44,138 bases of DNA from Butyrivibrio sp. XPD2002. Lineage in GTDB: Bacteria > Bacillota > Clostridia > Lachnospirales > Lachnospiraceae. Within the stretch, counting starts at the first letter, position 1; every line of letters starts with the position of its first letter. Positions 26,796 through 35,692 of this stretch are shown in pieces. The position numbers were made by a program, and so were the translations under genes. The stretch is from positions 1 through 44,138 of the forward strand of contig NZ_AUIY01000030.1 in the NCBI RefSeq assembly GCF_000423945.1. Reading direction: 5' to 3'. The notes beneath the pieces were generated by a model. That model did not search any database. It saw nothing but the letters and a program-made list of their open reading frames with translations, and was not told the DNA's origin.

Positions 26796-27602
26796 TCATT
26801 CTCCTTCAAGGTAAAAATCCAGCACTCTCTGCTTGTAATCAGGTGCCGTGTCAAAGGCCGCATGACCGTAGCCAATGTACATGTAGAGCTTGAAATCAGG
26901 TCTTTCGTCAAGTTCCTGAGCTATTTCCATGGTGGCGTCGGCATCAAGAACGGAGTCCTCATAAACTCCAAGAGCAAGCACAGGACAATTTATCTTTTTA
27001 AGTCCGTCTGTCACATTAAACTTCGGAATGCTTTTTGCAAGGATTATGAACTTTTTAAGCTCCGCGTCAGTGACGGTCTTACTTACTTCTGAAAAATAGT
27101 CCTTAAACTGCTCGTAAACAGCGGGCGGATATATCTCTTTTCCAAATTCCTGGTAGAGCCCCTCTTTATCTCCGGCTTCAGCAAGGCTTATCCATTTATC
27201 TATAACCTTGCGCTGCTCGGGATGAATCTGGGATGAGGTTGAGCCGAGCGCTAGCTTTTTTACAAGCTCAGGATATTCCATTGCGATGACCATAGATATC
27301 ATTCCACCCTGGGAAGCCCCGAAGAGATATGTGTCCTTAAGTCCAAGCTCCTTCATGGCTTTTGCAGTATCCCTGGCCATATCCTCTATGGAATAATCCT
27401 CCGGAACCTCTTTTCTTCTATCAAATACATAGGTTGTGAACTGATCCGATATGGTCTTATAGCTGTCCTCAATGACTGTGGCAGCGCTCATAACGCTCTG
27501 CACACTGAGTCCCGGGATTATTGCAAAAATCCTCTCACCATGTCCAAACTTGCAGTAATCCATTTCAAAATCTTTTGTTTTAACACAAGAAACTGTAGCC
27601 AT
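26796..27602 (-). CDS. Alpha/beta-hydrolase fold protein
   Basis: 268 aa. The nucleophile elbow is GASQGGM (Ser near 116); the acid and base follow as the Asp in the CPVLALGVYEDSVLDAD region and the His in IGYGHAAFD. No signal peptide. The substrate is unknown; family members include esterases, lactonases and dienelactone-type hydrolases. ATG has GAGGGG upstream. It is transcribed divergently from the FRG-domain gene, with its own promoter. Confidence 0.85.
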   Translation of the reverse strand: MATVSCVKTKDFEMDYCKFGHGERIFAIIPGLSVQSVMSAATVIEDSYKTISDQFTTYVFDRRKEVPEDYSIEDMARDTAKAMKELGLKDTYLFGASQGGMISMVIAMEYPELVKKLALGSTSSQIHPEQRKVIDKWISLAEAGDKEGLYQEFGKEIYPPAVYEQFKDYFSEVSKTVTDAELKKFIILAKSIPKFNVTDGLKKINCPVLALGVYEDSVLDADATMEIAQELDERPDFKLYMYIGYGHAAFDTAPDYKQRVLDFYLEGE

Positions 27603-27650
27603 ATAATTACACCCCTCATTTTGTAATCATTATATAGAAACAACATATAA

Positions 27651-27659
27651 ATTATACCA
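27651..27659 (-). promoter_or_regulatory. Candidate promoter of the alpha/beta-hydrolase gene
   Basis: Minus-strand TGGTATAAT is an extended -10 element 50 bp before the start codon. It is half of a small inverted repeat (ATACC...GGTAT, 27653-27671), which may be an operator. Confidence 0.5.
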
Positions 27660-27754
27660 TTCAAAAAGGTATCAATGCTTTATTTTTCTTTTATTCTTTC
27701 ATAATTGCTACTGTAAACCATACCGTATATCATTAATATATGGAGGGCTTCTAT

Positions 27755-28555
27755 ATGATAAACACAGTAAAAATCAGTGATATGAGCTCACTTTTCTCAA
27801 TGATTTCGGAACAGGATTTTCGTAGCGACCTCGGGAGATACAGGAATCTCTTCGTCTACAGAGGTCAGCCAAACTCAGAATTTAAGCTTGTGACAAGTCT
27901 CATGCGTAATTGCAAGAACATGCGAAAAATGCTGGAGCCCTGTATCTTAAGAAACTTCACCAAATATGCCGCCCTTGAGGAGCCCTCGATCGAGCGTTCC
28001 GTGTGGAGGCAGATGATATTCGGGCAGCACCACGGACTTCCCACAAGACTCCTTGACTGGTCCTACTCGCCGCTTATCGCACTCCACTTTTCAACCTCCG
28101 AGTTCGATATGAATCAGATGTCACAGCACGACAGCGCTGTGTGGCGAATTGATATACATGAGATCCACGATCTTTTACCTGAGAAATATAAAAAGGAAAG
28201 CGAGCGCCTTAGTAACACCGTATTCTCAGTGGACATGATGCAGGATGTCTGCGCAAGCCTTGAGATGTACGACTCAGACATGGGCGACAGGTCAATGGTC
28301 ATCATTGAGCCGCCTTCCGTGGACAGGCGCATAGTTAACCAGTATTCCTTCTTCTCAGTCATTCCAAGCGACATGAATGATATAGAAGGCTTCCTTGATA
28401 AAAACACAAAAAACACTTACAAATACATAATCGATAAGGAGCTTCGATGGCAGATCCGCGATATGCTTGACCACCAGAATATCTCAGAGCGTATCGTATA
28501 TCCGGGTCTGGACGGGTTGTCCAGATGGCTCGGAAGACACTACTTCGTTAAGTAA
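27755..28555 (+). CDS. FRG-domain protein
   Basis: 266 aa on the plus strand, unlike its neighbours. The FRG motif region is clear: VYRGQPNSEFKLVTSL near the N-terminus and FGQHHGLPTRLLDWSYSPLIALHFS in the middle. FRG domains are found in many phage-defence and nucleotide-handling loci, but no partner gene is next to it, so the role is open. ATG 27755 is chosen because GGAGGG lies 7 nt upstream; the ATG at 27740 contains that very site. Confidence 0.85.
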   Translation: MINTVKISDMSSLFSMISEQDFRSDLGRYRNLFVYRGQPNSEFKLVTSLMRNCKNMRKMLEPCILRNFTKYAALEEPSIERSVWRQMIFGQHHGLPTRLLDWSYSPLIALHFSTSEFDMNQMSQHDSAVWRIDIHEIHDLLPEKYKKESERLSNTVFSVDMMQDVCASLEMYDSDMGDRSMVIIEPPSVDRRIVNQYSFFSVIPSDMNDIEGFLDKNTKNTYKYIIDKELRWQIRDMLDHQNISERIVYPGLDGLSRWLGRHYFVK

Positions 28556-28569
28556 ATCCTATATAAAGC

Positions 28570-28610
28570 AAAAAGTTTCCCCAAAACAATTTGAGGAAAC
28601 TTTTTATTTG
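28570..28610 (+). terminator. Terminator of the FRG gene
   Basis: AAAAAGTTTCC / GGAAACTTTTT with a T tract, 15 bp after the FRG stop codon. The A- and T-flanks make it potentially bidirectional. Confidence 0.85.
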
Positions 28611-28614
28611 TTGC

Positions 28615-28730
28615 ACAAGACCGGCAAGCGAATGGATGCTTGCATACAAATTCATTTGCCGGTTGTAAGAACATGGAGCACGAAGTGCGGAATGTTCGTG
28701 TGCGAAATCGAGTAGGAGTCAGCCTACTCG
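28615..28730. repeat. Cluster of three hairpins between convergent genes
   Basis: Three stems follow the terminator: CCGGCAA/TTGCCGG (28621-28662), GAACAT/ATGTTC with inner GCAC/GTGC (28669-28697), and CGAGTAGG/CCTACTCG (28709-28730). The last, read on the minus strand, is followed by ATTT and can end the cyclase transcript. The rest is unexplained and may be an intergenic repeat. Confidence 0.7.
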
Positions 28731-28744
28731 ATTCATTATGAATT

Positions 28745-30052
28745 TTATAAAACTGTAACTCTGTTTCTACCGTTGTTCTTTGACTCGTACAGAGCTTTGT
28801 CCACACGCTTAAATGCGTCGTCGAAGGAATCCCCCTCTTTTATCTGTGTGACACCGATAGAGCAGGTGAGATGTCCAACCTCAGAAAAATCAGTCTCTTC
28901 CACATTTTTCCTAAGCTCCTCTGCACAGGGGCTGAGCTCTTCAAGAGTCTTCTCAGAGCAGACGATAAGGAATTCCTCACCGCCCCAGCGGCCTACAGAA
29001 GCCCTCTTGCCCTTTGCGGTTTCAATAAGAATATCCGCAAAAGCCTTAAGCGTCTTATCTCCTGCAGAATGTCCGTAGGTATCATTAACGTTTTTAAAGA
29101 AATCCAGATCAAGCATGATAAGAGACACAGGCACGCTATCCTTATTGAACATGTCGATAGCATTGAGCATCTCGGTCTTAATGCCGCCGTAGTTGTAAAG
29201 TCCTGTCAGCGGATCAGTAATCGCACGATTTTCATAGACCTTCAGAGTAGACATAATCTCCAGCGCATGTTCATGAATATTCTGAACCATGAACACGAAA
29301 CGGAAATCATCCGGCATGGTGGTTTTTGTTCTGCTGAAGATCAGCTTTACCCAGATATAAACTCCCTCGAGGTTCTTCATCTGACAATCAAAGGTGGTGG
29401 TACGTCCGGGAGCCAGATTTTTCTTCAAATATTCAGGATCAGTCAGCTGAAGGAACTGCTCCTTGTCCTCCGGCCAGATCATTCCAACGACCATGGAACG
29501 CCACTGACTGTACTTTATGTTGTAATTAACTGTATCCTCGGATATTTCCGTAATACTAATACTGTTGGTAGTATCTCTCACCAGATCCACGTACATTGAA
29601 AACAGAAATGTATTCTGGATCGTATGAACCTTTTTGTCTGTCATAAGATCATCAACGGTTGTGATATCATCCAACACATTCAGGACAAAAATATACTTCT
29701 TCTCATCCTTCAACGGATAGACCGTCATCTGACCGGTATAAGGTTTGTTATTCTCACCGCCTACGATTTTAAATCTTCTGCTGTATTTTCCTTCGTATTC
29801 ATCATAAAAAGAAATAAACGCCTTGTAGTCATCCGTTATCTCTTGATTAGTGTCATATAAATGAAACCATAGCTTCTGAATAAGTTCATGATAATCACCA
29901 TATTCGTCAATGTAAGTTTCAAAAACGCCTTTGCGTCTGAGCGATCTGTATCTGTGTTCTTTGGAATCTACCAAAACAACAGCATCATAACTATCCTGAA
30001 GGAGCCCCAAAACTTCTTCCACTGAGTAGTTTTCAAGTGCTTTATTGCTCAT
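28745..30052 (-). CDS. Diguanylate cyclase (GGDEF protein)
   Basis: 435 aa, soluble. The N-terminal 260 residues contain PAS-like sensing folds without a named ligand motif; then a GGDEF domain (about 270-435) with LDLDFFKNVNDTYGHSAGD and the active site GGEEF at residues 357-361. The product is the second messenger cyclic di-GMP. The inhibitory RxxD site, normally five residues before GGEEF, is not present, so product feedback is probably missing. ATG has GAGGGG 9 nt upstream. Confidence 0.92.
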   Translation of the reverse strand: MSNKALENYSVEEVLGLLQDSYDAVVLVDSKEHRYRSLRRKGVFETYIDEYGDYHELIQKLWFHLYDTNQEITDDYKAFISFYDEYEGKYSRRFKIVGGENNKPYTGQMTVYPLKDEKKYIFVLNVLDDITTVDDLMTDKKVHTIQNTFLFSMYVDLVRDTTNSISITEISEDTVNYNIKYSQWRSMVVGMIWPEDKEQFLQLTDPEYLKKNLAPGRTTTFDCQMKNLEGVYIWVKLIFSRTKTTMPDDFRFVFMVQNIHEHALEIMSTLKVYENRAITDPLTGLYNYGGIKTEMLNAIDMFNKDSVPVSLIMLDLDFFKNVNDTYGHSAGDKTLKAFADILIETAKGKRASVGRWGGEEFLIVCSEKTLEELSPCAEELRKNVEETDFSEVGHLTCSIGVTQIKEGDSFDDAFKRVDKALYESKNNGRNRVTVL

Positions 30053-30134
30053 ACCCTACAACCCCTCTAAATCAAAAAAATATAGAACCATTTTACTCTT
30101 TTTATTCGCTGATGAAAAGATTTATCATGTTCTA

Positions 30135-31415
30135 TTATTCAGCTCCTGTAACGCTGACATTCTCAAGCCTTGTGAGCGCAGGGATGTAGAAATTGTCGTA
30201 CTGGCGCTTTTCTTTGGACATATACATCTCTTTTACAAAATCAGTCATGCAACCGGAGATAGAACCACCGCTTACAGGTGTCACCTTGTCTCCGTCGTGA
30301 TAATAGCCAAGTCTGATCTCACCGGCGATATCGCCTGAGATGGGATCAACTTCAAAATCGGAAAACTCAACAACCTCAAGATACTTGCCATCTCTAATCT
30401 CTTCAGAGGTCTTGCTTCCGCCTGTCACATCAAAATTGCAGGCAAGATATGAATCCTTGATTCCAAGATAATATCTGAATCTTCGTCCGCCAAAGAAGGT
30501 CTTGGGCACATTGTTTTCGATTACTGTCATGTCATAGATAGGCGCACCCTCGTCGTCCACATCAAAGTTCCTTGATGAATTGGGAAGGTTCTTTACAGAG
30601 CAAAGTGTCACCTTGTCACCCTTTGCATTAGAAGCAATATCTTTTCCGATTTCCCAGTCAGAGTACTTACTGTAGATGAAGCCTGCGTTGCACTTCTCAA
30701 CAAACCAGCTGTAAATCTGAACCGCATCGCTTGTGGGGAATACAACTGCTGCCTTACCAAGCTTGGGTGTGGGCTTAGCGATGAGCTTGTCCTTACCATA
30801 CTTAAGAACCTCTGCAATCTCCTTCTTAAGGTTTTCGCCGTCGCAGCTTCCTGCTTTATAAAGGCGATACAGCTCAATCTCGTGCTCACCCTCTCTTGCA
30901 TTAACAACAACCTCCACCATAGATGAAGGATATTCGAAGGTAATATCAATGCCTTCCGAATTAATGAAGTGTCTTATATTTTTCTCAGCAAAAATTTCGT
31001 AGGAGTTGATGTACTCAGTATCTGTCTCAGGTACGGACTTCATAGCTTCTACAAAGTTCTCGGCGATTTTTGAAACATCAACCTTCTCATTTTTGGATAT
31101 ATCAAAGTCTGCAGGCTTATTCAGTTCATAGAACGGATTCTTAACGTTCTCAGCTCGTGATATAAGCTTATCGACCTCATCCTTAATCTCATCCTCTGTG
31201 AGTGTAGGATAAATTTCACCTGATGCACTTCCAAGCATCTTGCCATCATCAAGCTTTTTGTAAACCTTGACGTTAATGTGCTGGACGTCTCTTACTCTGT
31301 TCTGATCCAGCCTGTGCTTTATGAAATAGAATTCGTATGCCAGTGTTGTTGTGTCTGTAATTTCAAAGCCATCTGCGTTTGAGGCTTTGAGTATATTTAG
31401 TAGTTTTTCTATCAT
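30135..31415 (-). CDS. tldE: TldE/PmbA-family metalloprotease subunit
   Basis: 426 aa. It belongs to the PmbA/TldD family but lacks the HExxxH motif, as expected of the TldE subunit that pairs with TldD. In enterobacteria the TldD-TldE heterodimer degrades unfolded peptides and trims modified peptides such as microcin leaders. The tldD gene is 135 bp upstream in the same direction, with a REP-like repeat between. ATG has AAGGTGGG upstream. Confidence 0.88.
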   Translation of the reverse strand: MIEKLLNILKASNADGFEITDTTTLAYEFYFIKHRLDQNRVRDVQHINVKVYKKLDDGKMLGSASGEIYPTLTEDEIKDEVDKLISRAENVKNPFYELNKPADFDISKNEKVDVSKIAENFVEAMKSVPETDTEYINSYEIFAEKNIRHFINSEGIDITFEYPSSMVEVVVNAREGEHEIELYRLYKAGSCDGENLKKEIAEVLKYGKDKLIAKPTPKLGKAAVVFPTSDAVQIYSWFVEKCNAGFIYSKYSDWEIGKDIASNAKGDKVTLCSVKNLPNSSRNFDVDDEGAPIYDMTVIENNVPKTFFGGRRFRYYLGIKDSYLACNFDVTGGSKTSEEIRDGKYLEVVEFSDFEVDPISGDIAGEIRLGYYHDGDKVTPVSGGSISGCMTDFVKEMYMSKEKRQYDNFYIPALTRLENVSVTGAE

Positions 31416-31441
31416 CTCAATTACCCACCTTTATGTGTATT

Positions 31442-31539
31442 CCCCTCATCCGCCCTTCGGGCACCTGTCTTCGCTCCGCTTCGGTCCGCGCAAAACCGAT
31501 GTCCACTGGACATCGTGCGCCCCCTAAGGGGGAAGGCTT
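31442..31539. repeat. REP-like dispersed repeat, copy 2
   Basis: Second copy of the element at 24887-24986, between tldD and tldE. Its stems carry different bases that still pair: GCCC-TTCG-GGGC-type first stem and GATGTCC-ACT-GGACATC second stem, where copy 1 has GACGTCC / GGACGTC (a C-G to T-A exchange on both sides). Outer stem CCCCT...AGGGG. Confidence 0.85.
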
Positions 31540-31549
31540 TATAAAATAC

Positions 31550-32980
31550 TTAACCGAGTCTTGCAACTGCCTTCAGGTACGGACCACCGTCGGAAACCTT
31601 AACCCATTCCTTGTGTCCCTTTCCGCAGCCGCCGTTTCCGAAGGATTCGCGGTCGGTGCTGACCATGGAAATTGAGCCAAGAAGGTCCGGTACATAGCCT
31701 GTCATAACCACGGGAGCAACCACTTTTCCTGTGAACTTGCCATCAATGATCTCGCGTCCTCTGGCCACAATACACTGAATACCCCAGTGCTTGGGATCCT
31801 CCATACCTGAGAACATACCCTCAAGGTAATAGCCCTTCTTCACCGAAGCGATCATATCCTCCTTGGAGTCGCTGCCGCTGTCAAACATTGTATTAGTCAT
31901 TCTGGTGTAAACCTTGTGCTCAAAGTTCTCACGCTTACCGTTACCTGTGGGCCTGGTGCCAAGGCGAAGCGCAGCAAGAGCGTCGCATACACCGGTCTTT
32001 AAGATACCGTGGTCGATCTCAGTAACATCTCCTGCCAGAGTTCCCTCATCATCGAAGGCATAGCTTGCAACGTCAACAACGCAGTTTGCACCCTCGTGCA
32101 TGGAAACAAGATCTGAACCCACGCGCTTGTCGATATACTCTGCGCCGAGAGCTCTTCCCTTTACAAACATATCCATCTCAACGCCGTGACCAAAGGCCTC
32201 GTGAGCAATAAGTCCTGTAACCTCAGGGCTTGTGATGATCTCGTATTCTCCGGGCACAACGGGTGAAGCATCAAGCATATCACCTACTGCGTTTACAGCC
32301 ACTTCGATCTTCTCCTCAAGACCGTCTAAGATTCCGGCACCGGTACGACCTGAAACACCCTCGATTGTCATGGTATTTCTGCCGTTCTTTGCTCCGATCG
32401 CAAGGATGGTTCCCTCTGTGTAAACGTAGCTCTGACGCATGTCGCGGTTCTTGGTAAGGAACATCTTGCACACATGGGTTGACTTAGCGGAAGCAGGAGC
32501 GTCGATCATGTAATCCTTCATAGCCATTGCCTTGTCGCTGTAGCTCTGGAGCTTCACCATAAGTGCGCCAAGGTCTACATCCTTAGGAAGGATATCTGTC
32601 TCCATCTCAACAAAAAGCTCGCAGGGCTCGTCATCAAGCTTTGCTGTATCGAAAACCTCTGTTGAGGTTCTTTTTATAATTGCAAGCTGATCGTCGAGAA
32701 TGCTCTTCAATTTTGCTGCCTGTGCACTGATATCTGACTCAGGCTTATTAAAGGAGTACTCGCTGTAAAGGCCATCCTTATATACTCTTACAACGCAGCC
32801 TCTCTCGGTTGTCATATTTTCACCGGTTATGGTCTTGCTCTTCTGTGATGCCTGAATGCCAAAGCCCTTGGAATCACTGGCAAGTATACTTACATAATCA
32901 TAATCCTTTGAGAGCTCATCAATCAGCTTTTTAAGGCTGGGAGCGAGGCTCTCAAGGTATGTTGAAAACTTTGCTTTCAT
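31550..32980 (-). CDS. tldD: TldD-family metalloprotease catalytic subunit
   Basis: 476 aa. The HExxxH zinc motif is seen as IAHEAFGHGVEMD near residue 250; the C-terminal part has the conserved GxGxC-type GGCGKGH region. It partners with the TldE downstream. The substrate is unknown here. The SCIFF peptide pathway lies 10 kb away and no direct link can be shown. ATG is preceded by GAAAGGAAAT, with its own promoter at 33069-33097. Confidence 0.9.
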   Translation of the reverse strand: MKAKFSTYLESLAPSLKKLIDELSKDYDYVSILASDSKGFGIQASQKSKTITGENMTTERGCVVRVYKDGLYSEYSFNKPESDISAQAAKLKSILDDQLAIIKRTSTEVFDTAKLDDEPCELFVEMETDILPKDVDLGALMVKLQSYSDKAMAMKDYMIDAPASAKSTHVCKMFLTKNRDMRQSYVYTEGTILAIGAKNGRNTMTIEGVSGRTGAGILDGLEEKIEVAVNAVGDMLDASPVVPGEYEIITSPEVTGLIAHEAFGHGVEMDMFVKGRALGAEYIDKRVGSDLVSMHEGANCVVDVASYAFDDEGTLAGDVTEIDHGILKTGVCDALAALRLGTRPTGNGKRENFEHKVYTRMTNTMFDSGSDSKEDMIASVKKGYYLEGMFSGMEDPKHWGIQCIVARGREIIDGKFTGKVVAPVVMTGYVPDLLGSISMVSTDRESFGNGGCGKGHKEWVKVSDGGPYLKAVARLG

Positions 32981-33068
32981 CTGTTTTATTTCCTTTCATT
33001 TTATTTAAGTAAAATCTCTGCAAGCTGAACTTTTTGGCGGCCTTAGCGGACATTAAGGCCACTTGTCC

Positions 33069-33097
33069 ATTATAAATGTTCTGCCCTATTTACTCAA
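33069..33097 (-). promoter_or_regulatory. Promoter of tldD
   Basis: Minus-strand TTGAGT, 17-bp spacer, TATAAT: a good vegetative sigma-70-type promoter about 90 bp before the tldD start. A GGCCTTA/TAAGGCC hairpin follows directly in the untranslated leader. Confidence 0.7.
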
Positions 33098-33274
33098 ACC
33101 ATTTCGCAGGCAAAATTATAGGACTGTGAACAATAATTTTCACAGCCCTGCTATATTATTGAATTATATTTTTAAATTATATTTTCAAGGCCAAAGTCCT
33201 CCTGTTAAGAAAATGTTAGCAAAAATATAACGGAAATTCGATTAAATAAGTCTAAAAAAATCAGCAAATAACGC

Positions 33275-33305
33275 CAAAAAATCCCCGGCCTTTCAGCCAG
33301 GGATT
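33275..33305 (-). terminator. Terminator of the esterase gene
   Basis: Minus-strand AATCCCTGGC...GCCGGGGATT stem followed by TTTTTT, directly after the esterase stop. Confidence 0.88.
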
Positions 33306-33311
33306 CGGTCA

Positions 33312-34196
33312 TTATCTGATAAATGATTTAAAGAAATTGCATTCCTCGTCGTTGCATCTTGCAGCTTCATCAAGCTTCATATTGCAGTGGAAAACATGTC
33401 CCAAGGGCTGGTCGCCGGGAACATAGTAGTATCTGAATACGTTAGGAACATTGCACTCCATGAGCTTAGCCACAAGGGGAAGCTGTTTATCCTTGAGGAA
33501 ATCACCATCTGCAGTCATAACAAAGGTTGCAGGATAATCATGGGTGATAAAGTTAACAACTGAGATGTTTTCAATCTCTTCGTCTGTTGCACCGCCGGGA
33601 AGGAGCTCCTTCATAAGCTGGAAGTCCTGGGACTCCTTATCATCAGAAGTAATTCTGGATACGCCACAGTTAAGGGCAACAGCTTTTAGTGAAAAGCCCT
33701 CAGGTGCCTTGAACTCATACTTATTAGCATATTCCTTGTTTGTAAGGAAGCCTGAATACAGTCCTAAAAGATGAGCACCTGCTGAATCTCCTACAGCAAA
33801 GATATTCTCTGTATCGAAGCCGTACTCCTCTGCATTTTTCATGACAAATTCAGCTACAAGGTTTGTATCCTCCAAGGATGACGGGAACTTGAATTCCGGT
33901 GCAAGTCTGTAAGTGAAGTTAACAACTGCAAAGCCGCGCTGTGCAAGACTCATGCAGTAAAACTGGTAGCGCTCCTTGTCGCCGTAAACCCAGCCGCCGC
34001 CGTGAACGCTGATGATGACGGGGAGCTTACCCTCTGCATTTTTCGGACGATACACATCCAAAACCTGCCACTCTTTGTCGCTTCCGTAAGCAATATCATC
34101 AAAGCGCTTTATATCTTCAGGAGTGATGAGACCCGCATCGCGGATATCATCACCCTCCTTGAACATTTTTCTTATCATATCTGATAATTCTGACAT
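33312..34196 (-). CDS. Alpha/beta-hydrolase esterase (HSL/acetyl-esterase type)
   Basis: 294 aa, cytoplasmic. The HGGGWVYG oxyanion motif and the nucleophile GDSAGAH identify the hormone-sensitive-lipase-like group; the C-terminal His lies in QPLGHVFHC. ATG 34196 has GGAGGG 7 nt upstream. It follows the GPH symporter by 39 bp, so a likely job is removing acyl groups from imported sugars or oligosaccharides (inference from context). Confidence 0.88.
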   Translation of the reverse strand: MSELSDMIRKMFKEGDDIRDAGLITPEDIKRFDDIAYGSDKEWQVLDVYRPKNAEGKLPVIISVHGGGWVYGDKERYQFYCMSLAQRGFAVVNFTYRLAPEFKFPSSLEDTNLVAEFVMKNAEEYGFDTENIFAVGDSAGAHLLGLYSGFLTNKEYANKYEFKAPEGFSLKAVALNCGVSRITSDDKESQDFQLMKELLPGGATDEEIENISVVNFITHDYPATFVMTADGDFLKDKQLPLVAKLMECNVPNVFRYYYVPGDQPLGHVFHCNMKLDEAARCNDEECNFFKSFIR

Positions 34197-34235
34197 TTCA
34201 TAACCCTCCAAATTTACTGTGTTTTTCCCAAATAA

Positions 34236-35585
34236 TTATCTGATTCTCTTAGCCTCAAGGTCTCTCTGGATATCCTCGATGTACTTGTCGATGTTCATCA
34301 TGATGCAGAGAACAAGGCAGATAGCACCGATGATAGCGCCGTTGTAACCAAATCCGAATCTGATGCTGTTAAGTGCAGTCTGTGTCTGAACCTCAGCCAT
34401 TCCGTCGTATCCACCGAATGCGATGATCCATGTTCCAAGTGCTGAACCAACACCGATACCAACCTTCATACCGAAGGATGTGCAGCTGTTTACAAGACCC
34501 TCTGAACGGATTCCTGTTTTCCATTCACCGTAGTCAACAACGTCAGCTGTCATAGCAAAGATACCACTCATGATGGGTCCCATACCGATCCCCTTGATTA
34601 CAAGACCTGTCATAACAAGCGGGATGCTTGCGCCTGCAGCGCCTACAACGATTGAACCGAGGATCATAAGAACACATCCACCGATCATCATCTTCCACTT
34701 ACCAAACTTAGCGATAAGTCCGGGGAGAATAAGGTTTACGATCATGGCAGGAATTGTTGTTGCCATTGATGTAAGTGTAATAACTCCGATGTTACCAAGA
34801 ATGTTATCGCAGAAGTAGAATGTCATTGTTCCTGTGCTTACAACTCCAACATAGAGGAAAAGGAACAGAAGACTCTGGATGAAGAAATATCTGTTCTTAA
34901 GAAGTGCTCCGAAAGCATCCTTAAGAGGAACTGTATCAACCTTAACTTCACCTGTTGCCTCGTTCTCACCGATGTGCTCCTTACATCCAAGGAAGCTTAC
35001 GATGCAGAGTGCGCATGCGATAATCGCATAGATTACTGAAAGCTTGAACCATCCTGTTGACTCAAGAAGTTTTGATGTAACAGCGTTGATGATAAGTGTT
35101 GTGATCTGTGTCATTACAAATCTCATTGCTGCTGTGCTTCCTCTGTCCTGAACGTCAAGAGTCATACGGGAAAGAAGAGCATTGTAAGGCAGGTTGTTAG
35201 CTGTGTAAACGATGCAGCTCTGGAAAATGTATGTAAGATAAGCCCAGATAAGCTTGCCGCTATCGCTCATTCCTGCCGGAACATTAAAGAGAAGTACCAG
35301 TGACAAGCCCATAAGCGGTGCTGTCCAGAGAAGCCACGGACGAGCCTTACCCCATCTGGTCTTTGTCTTATCAACAATTGTTCCCATGAGAATGTCTGTA
35401 ACACCGTCAAATACTCTCGCCAGTAGCATCATTGTTCCGATTGCCGCTGCAGCGATACCTACTGTATCTGTGTAATAAGCGGTAAGGAATGTTGAGCACA
35501 TTGCTACTACAACATTCGCTCCGCAGTCACCCATACCATAAGAAACTTTTTCCCAAAATGATAGTTTTTTTGATCTACCTTCCAT
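34236..35585 (-). CDS. GPH-family sugar:cation symporter (MelB-like)
   Basis: 449-aa MFS carrier with twelve helices. The glycoside-pentoside-hexuronide family pattern is clear in the N-terminal half (YTDTVGIAAAAIGTMMLLARVFDGVTDILMG, then DKTKTRWGKARPWLLW). It imports a sugar or glycoside with sodium or protons. The ribosome binding site is AGGAGG. The AraC-type regulator lies upstream and the esterase downstream. Xylose or uronide oligosaccharides are plausible substrates, but only by analogy. Confidence 0.9.
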   Translation of the reverse strand: MEGRSKKLSFWEKVSYGMGDCGANVVVAMCSTFLTAYYTDTVGIAAAAIGTMMLLARVFDGVTDILMGTIVDKTKTRWGKARPWLLWTAPLMGLSLVLLFNVPAGMSDSGKLIWAYLTYIFQSCIVYTANNLPYNALLSRMTLDVQDRGSTAAMRFVMTQITTLIINAVTSKLLESTGWFKLSVIYAIIACALCIVSFLGCKEHIGENEATGEVKVDTVPLKDAFGALLKNRYFFIQSLLFLFLYVGVVSTGTMTFYFCDNILGNIGVITLTSMATTIPAMIVNLILPGLIAKFGKWKMMIGGCVLMILGSIVVGAAGASIPLVMTGLVIKGIGMGPIMSGIFAMTADVVDYGEWKTGIRSEGLVNSCTSFGMKVGIGVGSALGTWIIAFGGYDGMAEVQTQTALNSIRFGFGYNGAIIGAICLVLCIMMNIDKYIEDIQRDLEAKRIR

Positions 35586-35692
35586 TTTAAAAAGACACCT
35601 CCTAAAATTACATAACGTCCTGTCCTCTTTGGGACAAGTAGGATTATATAAAATAGGTAGTGTCTTTTTCTTTGCTAATTCGGTCTTAAAAA
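35586..35692 (-). promoter_or_regulatory. Promoter region of the symporter-esterase operon
   Basis: Minus strand: a TATAAT box (near 35642-35650) lacking a recognisable -35 box, which fits an activator-dependent promoter. Downstream, before the AGGAGG site, lies TGTCC-CAAAGA-GGACA (35621-35636), a possible operator or leader hairpin. Activation by the adjacent AraC protein is inferred. Confidence 0.5.

Larger units (their letters stand above)
32981..33311. other. 331-bp intergenic region with promoter and hairpins
   Basis: No gene is seen. It holds the tldD promoter (33069-33097), a stem GGCCTTA/TAAGGCC (33039-33060) in the tldD leader, a stem GGACTGTGAA/TTCACAGCCC (33121-33148) followed on the minus strand by ATAATTTT, and the esterase terminator at 33275-33305. 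Confidence 0.7.
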
